Shown here: piece after piece, positions 53,803 through 62,564 of the stretch
Position numbering within the stretch: the stretch's first letter is position 1
Layout of the letters: each line of letters begins with the position of its first letter
Origin: Ruegeria sp. Alg231-54
GTDB lineage: Bacteria; Pseudomonadota; Alphaproteobacteria; Rhodobacterales; Rhodobacteraceae
Assembly (NCBI RefSeq): GCF_900143525.1
Contig: NZ_FREZ01000002.1
Coordinates: 310,001 to 374,000, forward strand
Length of the DNA: 64,000 nucleotides
Direction of reading: 5' to 3'
Translations under genes and position numbers: made by a program
The notes under the pieces: model-generated
Databases searched by the model: none
What the model was told of the DNA's origin: nothing
What the model saw: only the letters and a program-made list of their open reading frames with translations

Positions 53803-54288
53803 ATGAGTTGCCCGATCAGACATAGAACAGCGCGGGCCGAGAGCCAGGCGCGCGCGATCCCGGAGAGAGGAGCTCGCCTGTGGCGGGTCCGGGATCGCGC
53901 CTTAGCTGTTGTACTGTCGGTTTTTGCGGTCCCCGTTCTGGCTGATTCCGAAAACCTGTTGCCGGTTCCGTCCGGACAGCCAGTGCATCTGAGCGACGTT
54001 CTGTTGGACAATAACCCTGGTGAGCTTTGGGTGCGGTTTCGCTTTATTGCGCCCAAGATCGGTTCGGACATTGGCCGGATCGGGTACGATATCGCCTCGG
54101 TCGATATGGAGCATCTGTGCCAGACGCTGGCGGTTACTTATGTGGCCAAATACGAACTGGACGCTGCACGGGTGGTCATTTCCCTGTCTGACCGGCCCAT
54201 CAAATTCGGCCGTACATCCCCTGATGCCACGCAGTTCTTTGAAGCCTACCGGCTGGAACAGTCCCGGTGTATCTGGGAGGGGCTTTGA
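53803..54288 (+). CDS. DUF6497-like exported small protein
   Basis: From ATG 53803 it would have 161 residues, but the signal peptide (DRALAVVLSVFAVPVLADS) then sits behind 33 Arg-rich residues. A CTG at 53878, six bases after AGAGAGGAG, would give 136 residues starting right before the signal and is an attractive alternative. The mature part (LLPVPSGQPVHLSDVLLDNNPG, then WVRFRFIAPKIGSDIGRIGYD) matches the DUF6497 family found between pccB and pccA in other roseobacters. Periplasmic. Function unknown. Confidence 0.65.
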   Translation: MSCPIRHRTARAESQARAIPERGARLWRVRDRALAVVLSVFAVPVLADSENLLPVPSGQPVHLSDVLLDNNPGELWVRFRFIAPKIGSDIGRIGYDIASVDMEHLCQTLAVTYVAKYELDAARVVISLSDRPIKFGRTSPDATQFFEAYRLEQSRCIWEGL

Positions 54289-54290
54289 CC

Positions 54291-54431
54291 ATGAATCGCG
54301 CTATTCATCCCGTCAGGGCATTTCTGAACAGCTACGCGGCTTTGGAGGTGCGCACCATGACATCATCCTGTGACGGATGTGAATATCTGATCCCCATGAC
54401 CCCTTGTGCAACTGAGGTGGAACCATGCTGA
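54291..54431 (+). CDS. Possible small Cys-rich ORF (46 or 24 residues)
   Basis: An open frame from ATG 54291 to TGA 54431, two bases after the DUF6497 stop. An internal ATG at 54357 has GGAGG eight bases upstream and would give MTSSCDGCEYLIPMTPCATE and four more residues, with a CDGC pair and a final Cys. Its stop overlaps the next start (54425) in another frame. No family recognised. Spacing and ribosome-binding sites suggest translation, but a leader effect is possible. Confidence 0.4.
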   Translation: MNRAIHPVRAFLNSYAALEVRTMTSSCDGCEYLIPMTPCATEVEPC

Positions 54432-54778
54432 AACATCGCGGATTTCCCGGGCGCCTGCCGGGTACTGACTTTCAGTTCATTATTCGTCGGGCCAATCCCA
54501 AAGGCGTGACGCCCCTGACCCGCCGCGAGCGGTTTCGAGATCGTAAACCCGCGGACAAGCGCGCGGATGCGGCCTTTATGGAAGCCCTGTGGGCACATTT
54601 TGGCGAGCAACCGTTTGAGAGGGGCAATTTGGATGCTGGCCGTCTTTGCTGGCTGTTCGAACGCGAAGTCATTCCGGCCGAAGATCCGTTTGATCCGGCT
54701 AGTTACGACGCGCTTTTGGTCATTGATCCGAATGCGGGCCGGATTTCCTTCCCCGAAATTTTTGACGGGGTGCGCTGA
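54425..54778 (+). CDS. Hypothetical protein of the pcc cluster
   Basis: A 117-residue soluble protein, basic in the first half (RRANPKGVTPLTRRERFRDRKP) and acidic in the second (FEREVIPAEDPFDPASYDALLVIDPNAG). No signal peptide and no known domain. GAGGTGG precedes the ATG. It overlaps the preceding small frame by seven bases, suggesting coupling. A proteins of this size is recurrent between pccB and pccA in roseobacters, which suggests a role linked to the carboxylase (inference). Confidence 0.65.
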   Translation: MLKHRGFPGRLPGTDFQFIIRRANPKGVTPLTRRERFRDRKPADKRADAAFMEALWAHFGEQPFERGNLDAGRLCWLFEREVIPAEDPFDPASYDALLVIDPNAGRISFPEIFDGVR

Positions 54779-54824
54779 TCGTGCAATCCGCTGTCGCACA
54801 TAGCACATTGGGGCATTCCCGACC

Positions 54825-54856
54825 CAAAACCCTGCCCGTATCGGGGCAGGGTTGGT
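54825..54856 (-). terminator. Terminator of the porin gene
   Basis: On the minus strand AACCCTGCCC pairs with GGGCAGGGTT, followed by TTGGG; nine bases after the porin stop. Confidence 0.75.
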
Positions 54857-54864
54857 GTGTGTGG

Positions 54865-56022
54865 TCAGAAGTTCAGCTGCGCCGCCAACTGAATGCGGTT
54901 GCTGTCAAAGGTGCGTCCGGTCGGTGCATCGTTTCGCTCACCATAGAAGTATTCGGCGCTAAGGGTCAGATTGTCGGTCGCTTGGTAAAAGGCGTTCACG
55001 TGGATCGTTTCAACTTCGGTAAAGGACAGGGTCCCGGTCGAGGTCGGCAGGTCGTAATTCTCTTGCCCATAAGCGATGCCGACGTTCCATTTGGGGCTCA
55101 GTTCCTGGCGGAATTCCACGGTAAATCCATCCACGTCGTTGGCCTGTCCGTTGACGATGGCGTCACCGGCAGCGATCAGGTAGGGGCCCAAAGCCTCGCC
55201 GTCGACATAGTTGACCTGAAACAGACCGCCTTGCCAGGGCCGGATGCCTGCCGAGAGGGTATAGCCGGTCTGATCCACTTCGACCGCGCTGGATTGCGCC
55301 TTACCATACAAAGCCGAGGCGCGGGCCAGGTAGGTACCGTTGTTGTATTCGATAGAGCCGGTCAGGACGGGGTCATTCGAATCCGAGCCGCCAACGTTTT
55401 CCTCGATCGCCACCGCAAAGGTTGTGTCAGAGCCCAGCGTGTTCGTATAGCGCACTTGAGGGACGCGAGCGAAAGGAATGCCAACGGGGCCGTTGAATTC
55501 AACGGTCGTGGGATAGGTGTCCAACGGCTGGAAGTTGGTCCAGAATTGACCGATCAACCAGTTATCACCAATACGGATATTGGCGTGGCGCAGGCGCAGT
55601 TCAGCAGGCCCATCCGTCCCGCCGGAAAACAGGTCCAGTTCCAGCTGGCCCGCAATATCGCCGATGGCAGACGGCGTATTGGTCCGAAGCCCGATGCGCG
55701 ATTGGCGCACCGTGGCCCCAAAGGTGCCGCTGGTGGCGTTTGCTGGCTCGCCAATTCGGGTCGCATCGGCAAGATCGCCCAGTTCAAAGTCGGTGTCGTA
55801 GAAGAAATCAGCCTTAACGTACCCATAAACATCAAGAGTGGTGTTTCCGATTCGAAGATCGCCAGTGCCAGCGCCGGGATTTGCGGCCTCGAGGGCTTCG
55901 ACGCGAGCACGCAGGGCATCAAGTTCCGTTTGCGTCTGGGCGTCTTGGGCGAAAGCAGCCGCGCCGGACATGCCAAGCGCGGACACGGCAAGCAGCAACG
56001 CCGTTTTTCTCTTTGCAATCAT
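54865..56022 (-). CDS. DcaP-like outer-membrane porin
   Basis: A 385-residue porin with signal peptide MIAKRKTALLLAVSALGMSGAAAFA, a short coiled coil (QTQTELDALRARVEALEAA) that trimerises the periplasmic end, and a beta-barrel ending in Phe (RIQLAAQLNF). The VYGYVKADFFYDTDF strand start is typical of DcaP. DcaP porins admit negatively charged, dicarboxylate-like solutes. AAGGAA precedes the ATG. It is on the opposite strand from the pcc genes and breaks the cluster. Confidence 0.87.
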   Translation of the reverse strand: MIAKRKTALLLAVSALGMSGAAAFAQDAQTQTELDALRARVEALEAANPGAGTGDLRIGNTTLDVYGYVKADFFYDTDFELGDLADATRIGEPANATSGTFGATVRQSRIGLRTNTPSAIGDIAGQLELDLFSGGTDGPAELRLRHANIRIGDNWLIGQFWTNFQPLDTYPTTVEFNGPVGIPFARVPQVRYTNTLGSDTTFAVAIEENVGGSDSNDPVLTGSIEYNNGTYLARASALYGKAQSSAVEVDQTGYTLSAGIRPWQGGLFQVNYVDGEALGPYLIAAGDAIVNGQANDVDGFTVEFRQELSPKWNVGIAYGQENYDLPTSTGTLSFTEVETIHVNAFYQATDNLTLSAEYFYGERNDAPTGRTFDSNRIQLAAQLNF

Positions 56023-56149
56023 GTGGATATTTCCTTGTGTGCGAGTGTGCACGGGTACCGTTCCACGCAAGAGAACTTGAGGGAAATCACGAGAACGGGA
56101 TGGGAAGCGCCTAGTTTCTCAAGGAAACGTGTAAAACTTTCGGACCGTT

Positions 56150-56165
56150 TTCACCCTAAGGTGAA
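56150..56165. promoter_or_regulatory. Dyad TTCACC-CTAA-GGTGAA in the porin upstream region
   Basis: Perfect 6-bp arms, about 130 bases upstream of the porin start; probable operator. Confidence 0.35.
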
Positions 56166-56493
56166 CAGATCAGTTAACCATTTGCGTTTGAAAAGACAAA
56201 TTTTGGCGCCCTTTTTCGCAACCCGTGATGTTGCAGGCGCAGAAACAGACCAATTGCTGAGGAAAAGTAACAGAAACGTGACGGCATTGGTCTCGCGTTT
56301 CACCCCCAAAACTGCATCTGATCTCGGCGCGAATCTGCGCGCGCGTTCGCCCAATGGGCGATTTCCAGCCGGAATCCTGACCGGAAACAATACTTTGTTT
56401 ACGCATTTGATTGTGCCAAGCAACCTGACCAAGCCGTGCGGCTCTACTTTGCCTGCGTCGCACAAGCACCTACTATTCCGTACCCCTTCCTTC

Positions 56494-56537
56494 CGCGGGC
56501 AGGCTTGTGATGTTCACAAAGTCCTGCCCGCGTTTTT
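56494..56537 (+). terminator. Orphan rho-independent terminator
   Basis: CGCGGGCAGG (56494-56503) and CCTGCCCGCG (56523-56532) form a 10-bp stem, extended inside by TTGTGA/TCACAA, followed by TTTTT. The nearest plus-strand gene upstream ends at 54778. Confidence 0.85.
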
Positions 56538-56672
56538 CTTTGCGCAATATCCAAGCGTAAAGCGGCACAAATCTGCGCAAAACTCTGTTCAGGACGGCCT
56601 GTTATTGAATAACAAGGTCGAAATCGGACATCTGCCCCGGAACGCATCAAGAATTCCAAAGGGGCAGATATC

Positions 56673-56876
56673 ATGCGAATCTCGAAACTCGTTCTTGCAA
56701 TGGCGACCTGCGCAGGCCTTGCCGCCTGTGGTGACACGACGGGCGAACAGGCGCTGCTTGGCGGCGGCGCAGGCGCCGTCGGGGCGGCTGTTGTCAGCGC
56801 CGACCCGCTGTTCGGCGCGGTTGTCGGCGCGGCGGGCAACGTCCTGTACTGCAAGACACAAAACAACTGTAGGTAA
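56673..56876 (+). CDS. Small lipoprotein (67 residues)
   Basis: MRISKLVLAMATCAGLAACG is a lipoprotein signal with lipobox LAAC. The mature part has a glycine-zipper-like stretch (LLGGGAGAVGAAVV, GAVVGAAGNV) and ends with a CKTQNNC pair. Glycine-zipper outer-membrane lipoproteins of this size are common in the group; function unknown. AAGGGGCAG precedes the ATG. It is followed by a hairpin at 56925 and then pccA. Confidence 0.75.
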   Translation: MRISKLVLAMATCAGLAACGDTTGEQALLGGGAGAVGAAVVSADPLFGAVVGAAGNVLYCKTQNNCR

Positions 56877-56924
56877 TACCGGGTTTTTCGGGGCGCGCGT
56901 CGCCCCGACCGTAATCGCGCATCA

Positions 56925-56961
56925 CGCCGCCGTGGGGAACGTTCCCTGCGGCGGCGTTTTG
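56925..56961 (+). terminator. Hairpin with T-run before pccA
   Basis: ACGCCGCCG (56925-56933) pairs with CGGCGGCGT (56950-56958), inner palindrome GGGAACGTTCCC, then TTT. It can end the lipoprotein transcript or attenuate pccA, which starts 33 bases later. Confidence 0.7.
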
Positions 56962-56993
56962 CGTTCTCAGAACATCAAGACAAAGGACGTTCC

Positions 56994-59039
56994 ATGTTTA
57001 ACAAGATCCTGATCGCCAACCGGGGCGAGATCGCCTGCCGGGTCATCAAGACAGCCCGCAAGATGGGTATCGGCACCGTTGCCATCTATTCGGATGCAGA
57101 CAAGAACGCCTTGCATGTGTCGATGGCGGATGAATCGGTGCATATCGGCCCGCCGCCTGCGAACCAGTCCTATATCGTGATCGACAAGGTCATGGATGCC
57201 ATTCGCCAGAGTGGGGCCCAGGCGGTGCATCCTGGTTATGGCTTCCTGTCGGAAAACTCGAAATTCGCCGAGGCGCTTGAGGCTGAAGGCGTTGCATTTG
57301 TTGGTCCACCGGTTCGGGCAATCGAAAGCATGGGCGACAAGATCACCTCGAAGAAGATCGCGCAAGAAGCCGGTGTTTCCACCGTTCCCGGTTACATGGG
57401 GCTGATCGAAGACGCAGAAGAGGCCGTCAAGATTTCCAACGAAGTCGGCTATCCGGTCATGATCAAGGCCAGTGCCGGCGGCGGCGGCAAGGGCATGCGG
57501 ATCGCGTGGAATGACGAAGAAGCGCGCGAGGGGTTCCAGTCGTCCAAGAACGAGGCGGCAAACTCGTTCGGTGATGACCGTATCTTTATTGAAAAATTCG
57601 TGACCCAGCCGCGTCACATCGAGATTCAGGTTCTATGCGACAGCCACGGTAACGGCATCTATCTGGGCGAGCGTGAATGCTCGATCCAGCGTCGGAACCA
57701 GAAAGTGGTCGAAGAAGCACCGTCACCTTTCCTGGACGAAGCGACCCGTAAGGCGATGGGCGAACAGGCCGTGGCACTGGCCAAGGCTGTGGACTACGCC
57801 AGCGCCGGCACGGTTGAGTTCATCGTCGATGGCGAAAAGAACTTCTACTTTCTGGAAATGAATACGCGTCTGCAGGTGGAACACCCGGTCACCGAACTGA
57901 TCACCGGTGTCGATCTGGTTGAGCAGATGATCCGTGTCGCAGCAGGTGAAAAGCTGTCGATCACACAGGACGACGTGACCCTGACCGGCTGGGCCATCGA
58001 AAACCGCCTGTATGCCGAGGACCCCTATCGCGGCTTCCTGCCGTCGATTGGTCGTCTGACCCGCTATCGTCCGCCGCAAGAGATTGCCTCTGGCCCGCTG
58101 TTGGTGAACGGTAAATGGCAAGGTGAAGCGCCCGAAGGTGAAGCCGCTGTGCGCAACGATACCGGCGTCTATGAAGGCGGCGAGATCAGCATGTACTATG
58201 ACCCGATGATCGCCAAACTGTGCACCTGGGCCCCGACCCGCGAAGCGGCGATTGAAGCGATGCGCGTTGCGCTCGACAGCTTTGAGGTTGAAGGCATCGG
58301 CCACAACCTGCCTTTCTTGTCGGCTGTGATGGACCACCCGAAATTCGTCAGGGGCAACATGACCACGGCCTTTATTGCTGAGGAATATCCCGAAGGGTTC
58401 GAAGGCGTCGAATTACCCGAGGCAGACCTGCGCCGGATCGCCGCGTCCTGTGCCGCCATGCACCGCGTCGCGGAAATCCGCCGGGCCCGCGTGTCGGGTC
58501 GGATGGATAACCACGAACGCAAAGTTGGTGACCGTTGGGTCGTTTCCGTTCAGGGCAACGAATTCGCGGTTCAGGTGGGCGCCGACAAGGAAGGTGCGAC
58601 GGTTCGCTTCGAAGATGGAGCGACTTTGCGTGTGGCCTCGGACTGGACGCCGGGCGATCAACTGGCAGTTTTGGACGTCGATGGCAGCCCGCTGGTTTTG
58701 AAGGTCGGAAAAATCTCGGGCGGATTCCGTATTCGCAACCGGGGTGCAGACCTCAAGGTCCATGTCCGGACGACACGTCAGGCCGAGCTGGCGCGTATGA
58801 TGCCCGAAAAGCTGCCGCCGGATACTTCGAAAATGCTGCTCTGCCCGATGCCCGGCCTGATCGTGAAGATCGATGTCGAAGTGGGCCAGGAAGTGCAGGA
58901 AGGTCAGGCGCTGTGCACTGTTGAGGCGATGAAGATGGAAAACATCCTACGCGCCGAAAAGAAGGGTGTCGTGTCCAAAGTCAACGCAGGCCCCGGCGAC
59001 AACCTCGCCGTGGACGACGTGATCATCGAGTTCGAGTGA
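56994..59039 (+). CDS. pccA: Propionyl-CoA carboxylase alpha subunit (biotin-containing)
   Basis: A 681-residue protein: biotin carboxylase (about 1-450) with MFNKILIANRGEIACRVIKTA, the ATP-grasp loop SAGGGGKGMRIAW and the EMNTRLQVEHPVTELITGVDLV segment; a BT middle domain; and a biotinyl domain with VEAMKMENI (Lys647 carries biotin). Works with PccB to make methylmalonyl-CoA. AAAGGACG precedes the ATG. No stop-coupled gene follows. Confidence 0.95.
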   Translation: MFNKILIANRGEIACRVIKTARKMGIGTVAIYSDADKNALHVSMADESVHIGPPPANQSYIVIDKVMDAIRQSGAQAVHPGYGFLSENSKFAEALEAEGVAFVGPPVRAIESMGDKITSKKIAQEAGVSTVPGYMGLIEDAEEAVKISNEVGYPVMIKASAGGGGKGMRIAWNDEEAREGFQSSKNEAANSFGDDRIFIEKFVTQPRHIEIQVLCDSHGNGIYLGERECSIQRRNQKVVEEAPSPFLDEATRKAMGEQAVALAKAVDYASAGTVEFIVDGEKNFYFLEMNTRLQVEHPVTELITGVDLVEQMIRVAAGEKLSITQDDVTLTGWAIENRLYAEDPYRGFLPSIGRLTRYRPPQEIASGPLLVNGKWQGEAPEGEAAVRNDTGVYEGGEISMYYDPMIAKLCTWAPTREAAIEAMRVALDSFEVEGIGHNLPFLSAVMDHPKFVRGNMTTAFIAEEYPEGFEGVELPEADLRRIAASCAAMHRVAEIRRARVSGRMDNHERKVGDRWVVSVQGNEFAVQVGADKEGATVRFEDGATLRVASDWTPGDQLAVLDVDGSPLVLKVGKISGGFRIRNRGADLKVHVRTTRQAELARMMPEKLPPDTSKMLLCPMPGLIVKIDVEVGQEVQEGQALCTVEAMKMENILRAEKKGVVSKVNAGPGDNLAVDDVIIEFE

Positions 59040-59115
59040 TCATGATCGCGCTTTCCCCATATCTCCATGGTTTCCCGGCGGCTCGCGCCGGCAGCTTTGG
59101 GCGTGGCGAAAGCGC

Positions 59116-59562
59116 TCAGCCGCCCTCGCGTCGTTCGCGGATTTCGCGTTCGCGCAGGGGTGTTTTGTCGATGGAACGACCGATTTCACGTGTGCTCCAC
59201 GGCGAAGGTTTGCGCAGTTTGACCACGCCGTCCTTGTCGACGAACACCATCTGGAAACCGCGCGGGCGCAATTGTGACCGGATCGGAGATCGGGCGGACG
59301 GATCGGTATCGGTCAGCACGACCACATCCCGGTCGCGCATGGCTTCTTCGCCTTCCAGAAGCATGTCGATTTGCTGCCGGAAACGCGGGTCGGCTGGGGT
59401 ATCGGCAAAGACAACGATGGGCCGACTGACCCATAGGTATTCGCTCAGCTCGCTGTCACCAGCGGGGCGGACAAAGTCGTCATCGGCGGGCGCAGACCCA
59501 TCTGCCGCCATCGCGACCAGCGGGAATAGTGCCGAGAAAACAAGGGCAAGCGTTCGTGTCAT
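59116..59562 (-). CDS. DUF4174 exported protein
   Basis: A 148-residue protein with signal MTRTLALVFSALFPLVAMAADG and a DUF4174 (thioredoxin-like) domain: SRPIVVFADTPADPRFRQQIDML, then VVVLTDTDPSARSPIRSQLRPRGFQMVFVDKDG. No CxxC motif. Ends REIRERREGG. AGGAGG precedes the ATG at 59562. Placed opposite to pccA and mcm. Periplasmic; function unknown. Confidence 0.85.
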   Translation of the reverse strand: MTRTLALVFSALFPLVAMAADGSAPADDDFVRPAGDSELSEYLWVSRPIVVFADTPADPRFRQQIDMLLEGEEAMRDRDVVVLTDTDPSARSPIRSQLRPRGFQMVFVDKDGVVKLRKPSPWSTREIGRSIDKTPLREREIRERREGG

Positions 59563-59730
59563 AGGGCCTCCTGTTCGTTTGAATATAGCCTCTGCGCCGG
59601 TGAATGCGACCGGCGAAATGCACGCAGGCTTCAAAATATCGCGTTTACACCTGCCGCGACGCGCGGCACCGAACGTTAAAACGCGCAGGCAATGCCTGTT
59701 CGCGACCCGAATTGAGAAAAGGAATACGCA

Positions 59731-61857
59731 ATGACCGATACGAAAGACTGGCAGGCGCTGGCCGAGAAAGAGCTGCGCGGACGCCCGTTGGACGACCTGA
59801 CCAAAGAGACTTTGGAAGGTATCGATGTCAAACCTCTTTACACGCAGGAAGACACCGCTGAACTGCCGCATATGGGGTCGTTGCCGGGGTTCGGGCCGTT
59901 CACGCGTGGTGTGAAGGCGACGATGTATGCGGGCCGCCCGTGGACGATCCGCCAATACGCTGGTTTCTCGACGGCCGAAGAATCGAATGCGTTCTACCGC
60001 CGCAATCTGGCGGCCGGTCAGCAGGGTGTGTCGGTCGCTTTCGATCTGGCGACGCACCGCGGCTATGACAGTGACCATCCGCGCGTTGTCGGTGACGTGG
60101 GCAAGGCCGGTGTGGCTATCGACAGCGTCGAGGACATGAAGATCCTGTTCGATGGCATTCCGTTGGACAAGGTTTCGGTTTCGATGACCATGAACGGGGC
60201 GGTGATCCCGATTTTGGCAAGCTTTATCGTTGCGGGCGAAGAGCAGGGGCATGACAAATCCGTCCTGTCCGGCACTATTCAGAATGACATTCTGAAAGAG
60301 TTCATGGTGCGGAACACCTACATCTACCCGCCCGAGCCTTCGATGAAGATCATCTCAGACATCATTGAGTTCACGTCGAACGAGATGCCCAAGTTCAATT
60401 CGATCTCGATCTCAGGCTACCACATGCAAGAGGCTGGGGCGAACCTTGTGCAGGAGCTGGCCTATACGCTGGCTGACGGGCGCGAGTATGTACGCGCCGC
60501 GACGCAGGCTGGGATGGACGTGGATAAGTTTGCAGGGCGTCTGTCGTTCTTCTTTGCTATCGGCATGAATTTCTTCATGGAAATCGCCAAGCTGCGCGCC
60601 GCGCGTACGCTGTGGCACCGGGTGATGACCGATTTTGGCGCGAAATCCGAACGCTCCAAAATGCTGCGGACTCATTGCCAGACTTCGGGCGTGTCGCTGC
60701 AGGAACAGGACCCGTATAATAACGTGATCCGTACCGCCTATGAAGCGATGAGCGCGGTTCTGGGCGGCACCCAGTCGCTGCACACCAATGCTCTGGACGA
60801 GGCGATTGCGCTGCCCACTGACTTCTCGGCCCGAATTGCGCGGAACACGCAGCTGGTGCTGCAGGAGGAAACCGGGGTGACTGATGTCGTCGATCCGCTG
60901 GCTGGTTCGTATTACATTGAAAGCCTGACCAACGAGTTGATCGAAAAAGCCTGGGCCTTGATGGAAGAGGTTGAGGAAATGGGCGGCATGACCAAGGCCG
61001 TTGCCAGCGGTATGCCCAAGCTGCGAATCGAGGAAAGCGCCGCCCGCCGTCAGGCCATGATTGACCGGGGTGATGAGGTCATCGTCGGTGTCAATAAGTA
61101 CCGCAAGGAACAAGAAGACCCGATCGACATTCTGGATGTCGACAACGTCGCCGTGCGCGAAGCTCAGGTCGCGCGGTTGGATCGTATCCGGGCCACCCGT
61201 GACGAGGCCGCCTGCCAAGCGGCGCTGGACGCGCTGACAAAGACCGCCAGTGAAGGTGGAAATCTGCTGGCCGCCGCCGTCGAAGCCGCCCGCGCCCGTG
61301 CATCCGTAGGAGAGATCAGCATGGCAATGGAAAAAGAATTTGGCCGCCACCGCGCCGAAGTGAAAACGTTGGCCGGTGTCTATGGCGCAGCCTACGAAGG
61401 CGACGAAGGATTTGCCGCGATCCAGAAGTCCATCGAGGAATTCGCTGAGGCTGAAGGCCGCCGCCCGCGCCTGCTGGTGGTCAAGATGGGGCAAGATGGG
61501 CATGACCGCGGTGCCAAAGTGATCGCAACCGCCTTTGCGGATATCGGGTTTGACGTGGATGTAGGCCCGCTGTTCCAAACCCCGGCAGAGGCTGCGCAGG
61601 ACGCCGTGGACAACGACGTGCACGTCATCGGTATTTCGTCGCAGGCAGCAGGGCATAAAACATTGGCACCGCAGTTGGTAGAAGAGCTAAAGAAAGCCGG
61701 TGCCGAGGATATTCTTGTTATCTGCGGTGGGGTGATCCCGCAGCAGGATTATCAATTCCTCTATGATCACGGCGTCAAAGCGATCTTTGGCCCGGGCACC
61801 AACATCCCCGAAGCCGCTCAGGACATCCTGCGCCTGATCGGTGAAGCGAAAGGCTGA
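59731..61857 (+). CDS. scpA: Methylmalonyl-CoA mutase
   Basis: A 708-residue B12-dependent mutase that converts (R)-methylmalonyl-CoA to succinyl-CoA, completing propionyl-CoA entry into the TCA cycle. N-terminal TIM barrel ([41 protein letters not shown]) and C-terminal cobalamin domain with the base-off motif [15 protein letters not shown] (His591 binds cobalt). AAAAGGAATACGCA precedes the ATG. Single-subunit alpha form. Together with pccAB it makes the pathway for propionate, and in roseobacters for acrylate from DMSP. Confidence 0.95.
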   Translation: MTDTKDWQALAEKELRGRPLDDLTKETLEGIDVKPLYTQEDTAELPHMGSLPGFGPFTRGVKATMYAGRPWTIRQYAGFSTAEESNAFYRRNLAAGQQGVSVAFDLATHRGYDSDHPRVVGDVGKAGVAIDSVEDMKILFDGIPLDKVSVSMTMNGAVIPILASFIVAGEEQGHDKSVLSGTIQNDILKEFMVRNTYIYPPEPSMKIISDIIEFTSNEMPKFNSISISGYHMQEAGANLVQELAYTLADGREYVRAATQAGMDVDKFAGRLSFFFAIGMNFFMEIAKLRAARTLWHRVMTDFGAKSERSKMLRTHCQTSGVSLQEQDPYNNVIRTAYEAMSAVLGGTQSLHTNALDEAIALPTDFSARIARNTQLVLQEETGVTDVVDPLAGSYYIESLTNELIEKAWALMEEVEEMGGMTKAVASGMPKLRIEESAARRQAMIDRGDEVIVGVNKYRKEQEDPIDILDVDNVAVREAQVARLDRIRATRDEAACQAALDALTKTASEGGNLLAAAVEAARARASVGEISMAMEKEFGRHRAEVKTLAGVYGAAYEGDEGFAAIQKSIEEFAEAEGRRPRLLVVKMGQDGHDRGAKVIATAFADIGFDVDVGPLFQTPAEAAQDAVDNDVHVIGISSQAAGHKTLAPQLVEELKKAGAEDILVICGGVIPQQDYQFLYDHGVKAIFGPGTNIPEAAQDILRLIGEAKG

Positions 61858-61915
61858 GGCTTTCAAAGATTTTCGCCGAAAAATCTTGTGATCCACCGCC
61901 TTTAAGGAAAACATG

Positions 61916-61946
61916 CGACCAGATCCGATAGGGTCTGGTCGTTTTT
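61916..61946 (+). terminator. Terminator after methylmalonyl-CoA mutase
   Basis: CGACCAGA pairs with TCTGGTCG, followed by TTTTTC. A second hairpin, AAGATTTT/AAAATCTT, lies just after the stop (61865-61885). Confidence 0.85.
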
Positions 61947-61961
61947 CATAGGAGGCGCTGC

Positions 61962-62564
61962 GTGTTACTGGATCATCTGGCGGTTGCGGGCGAAACGCTC
62001 GAAGAAGCGTCTGCCCATATCGAACAGGCCTTGGGTGTGCCGCTGCAGGCCGGCGGCAAGCATGAAAGGTTTGGCACATATAACCGCTTGCTGGGGTTGC
62101 GAGATGGCCTGTACCTTGAGGCCATCGCGATTGACCCTCAGGCACCGAACCCACAAAGAACCAGATGGTTCGATCTGGACCGGTTCAAGGGCGCGCCGCG
62201 CCTTACCAACTGGATTTGCCGGGTGCCTGACATTTCAGCCTCGTTGACCGTTTTCCCCGACGGCGTTGGGCATCCGATTGATCTGGCCCGCGGCGCGTTG
62301 AGCTGGCAAATGGCGGTTCCGCCAAACGGGCGTCTGCCCTTCGATAATCTGTTCCCGGCGCTTATTCAGTGGCACGGAGATTTGCATCCGGCAAATATGT
62401 TGCAGGATAGCGGATGTCGCTTGCGTCGGTTGGTGGTGTTTCACCCGGACGCGCTGGACCTTGCCAGGCTGCTAGGCGAAATGGGCGCTGTGGTTTTCGA
62501 CACAGGCCCGGCCGCATTGCGGGCAGAGTTCGAAACACCGCATGGGAAACGCGTTTTGGAATGA
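61962..62564 (+). CDS. Glyoxalase-like (VOC) domain protein
   Basis: A 200-residue VOC-fold protein of the Glyoxalase_3 type (DHLAVAGETLEEASAHIEQALGVPL, GTYNRLLGLRDGLYLEAIAID). GTG start at 61962 with AGGAGG eight bases before. Role unknown; some family members act in antibiotic or aldehyde detoxification. Stop overlaps the next start (ATGA). Confidence 0.8.
   Translation: MLLDHLAVAGETLEEASAHIEQALGVPLQAGGKHERFGTYNRLLGLRDGLYLEAIAIDPQAPNPQRTRWFDLDRFKGAPRLTNWICRVPDISASLTVFPDGVGHPIDLARGALSWQMAVPPNGRLPFDNLFPALIQWHGDLHPANMLQDSGCRLRRLVVFHPDALDLARLLGEMGAVVFDTGPAALRAEFETPHGKRVLE

Larger units (their letters stand above)
56023..56672. other. 650-base intergenic region with orphan terminator
   Basis: No gene is supported on either strand, although a long open frame crosses it. 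Visible: dyad TTCACC-CTAA-GGTGAA (56150-56165), a strong plus-strand terminator (56494-56537) with no plus-strand gene before it, a possible promoter TTGCCT (56449-56454) and TACTAT (56471-56476), and inverted TTTGCGCA (56539-56546) and TGCGCAAA (56574-56581). Together these suggest a small RNA or a long regulated leader. Confidence 0.5.

Noticed and set aside
54781..57012. A 743-residue open frame running across the porin, the intergenic region and the lipoprotein
   Set aside because: It is antisense to a clear porin gene, has no domain, and its low-stop nature follows from high GC content.
60412..61656. A 414-residue minus-strand open frame
   Set aside because: Antisense shadow of methylmalonyl-CoA mutase with His/Arg-rich noise.
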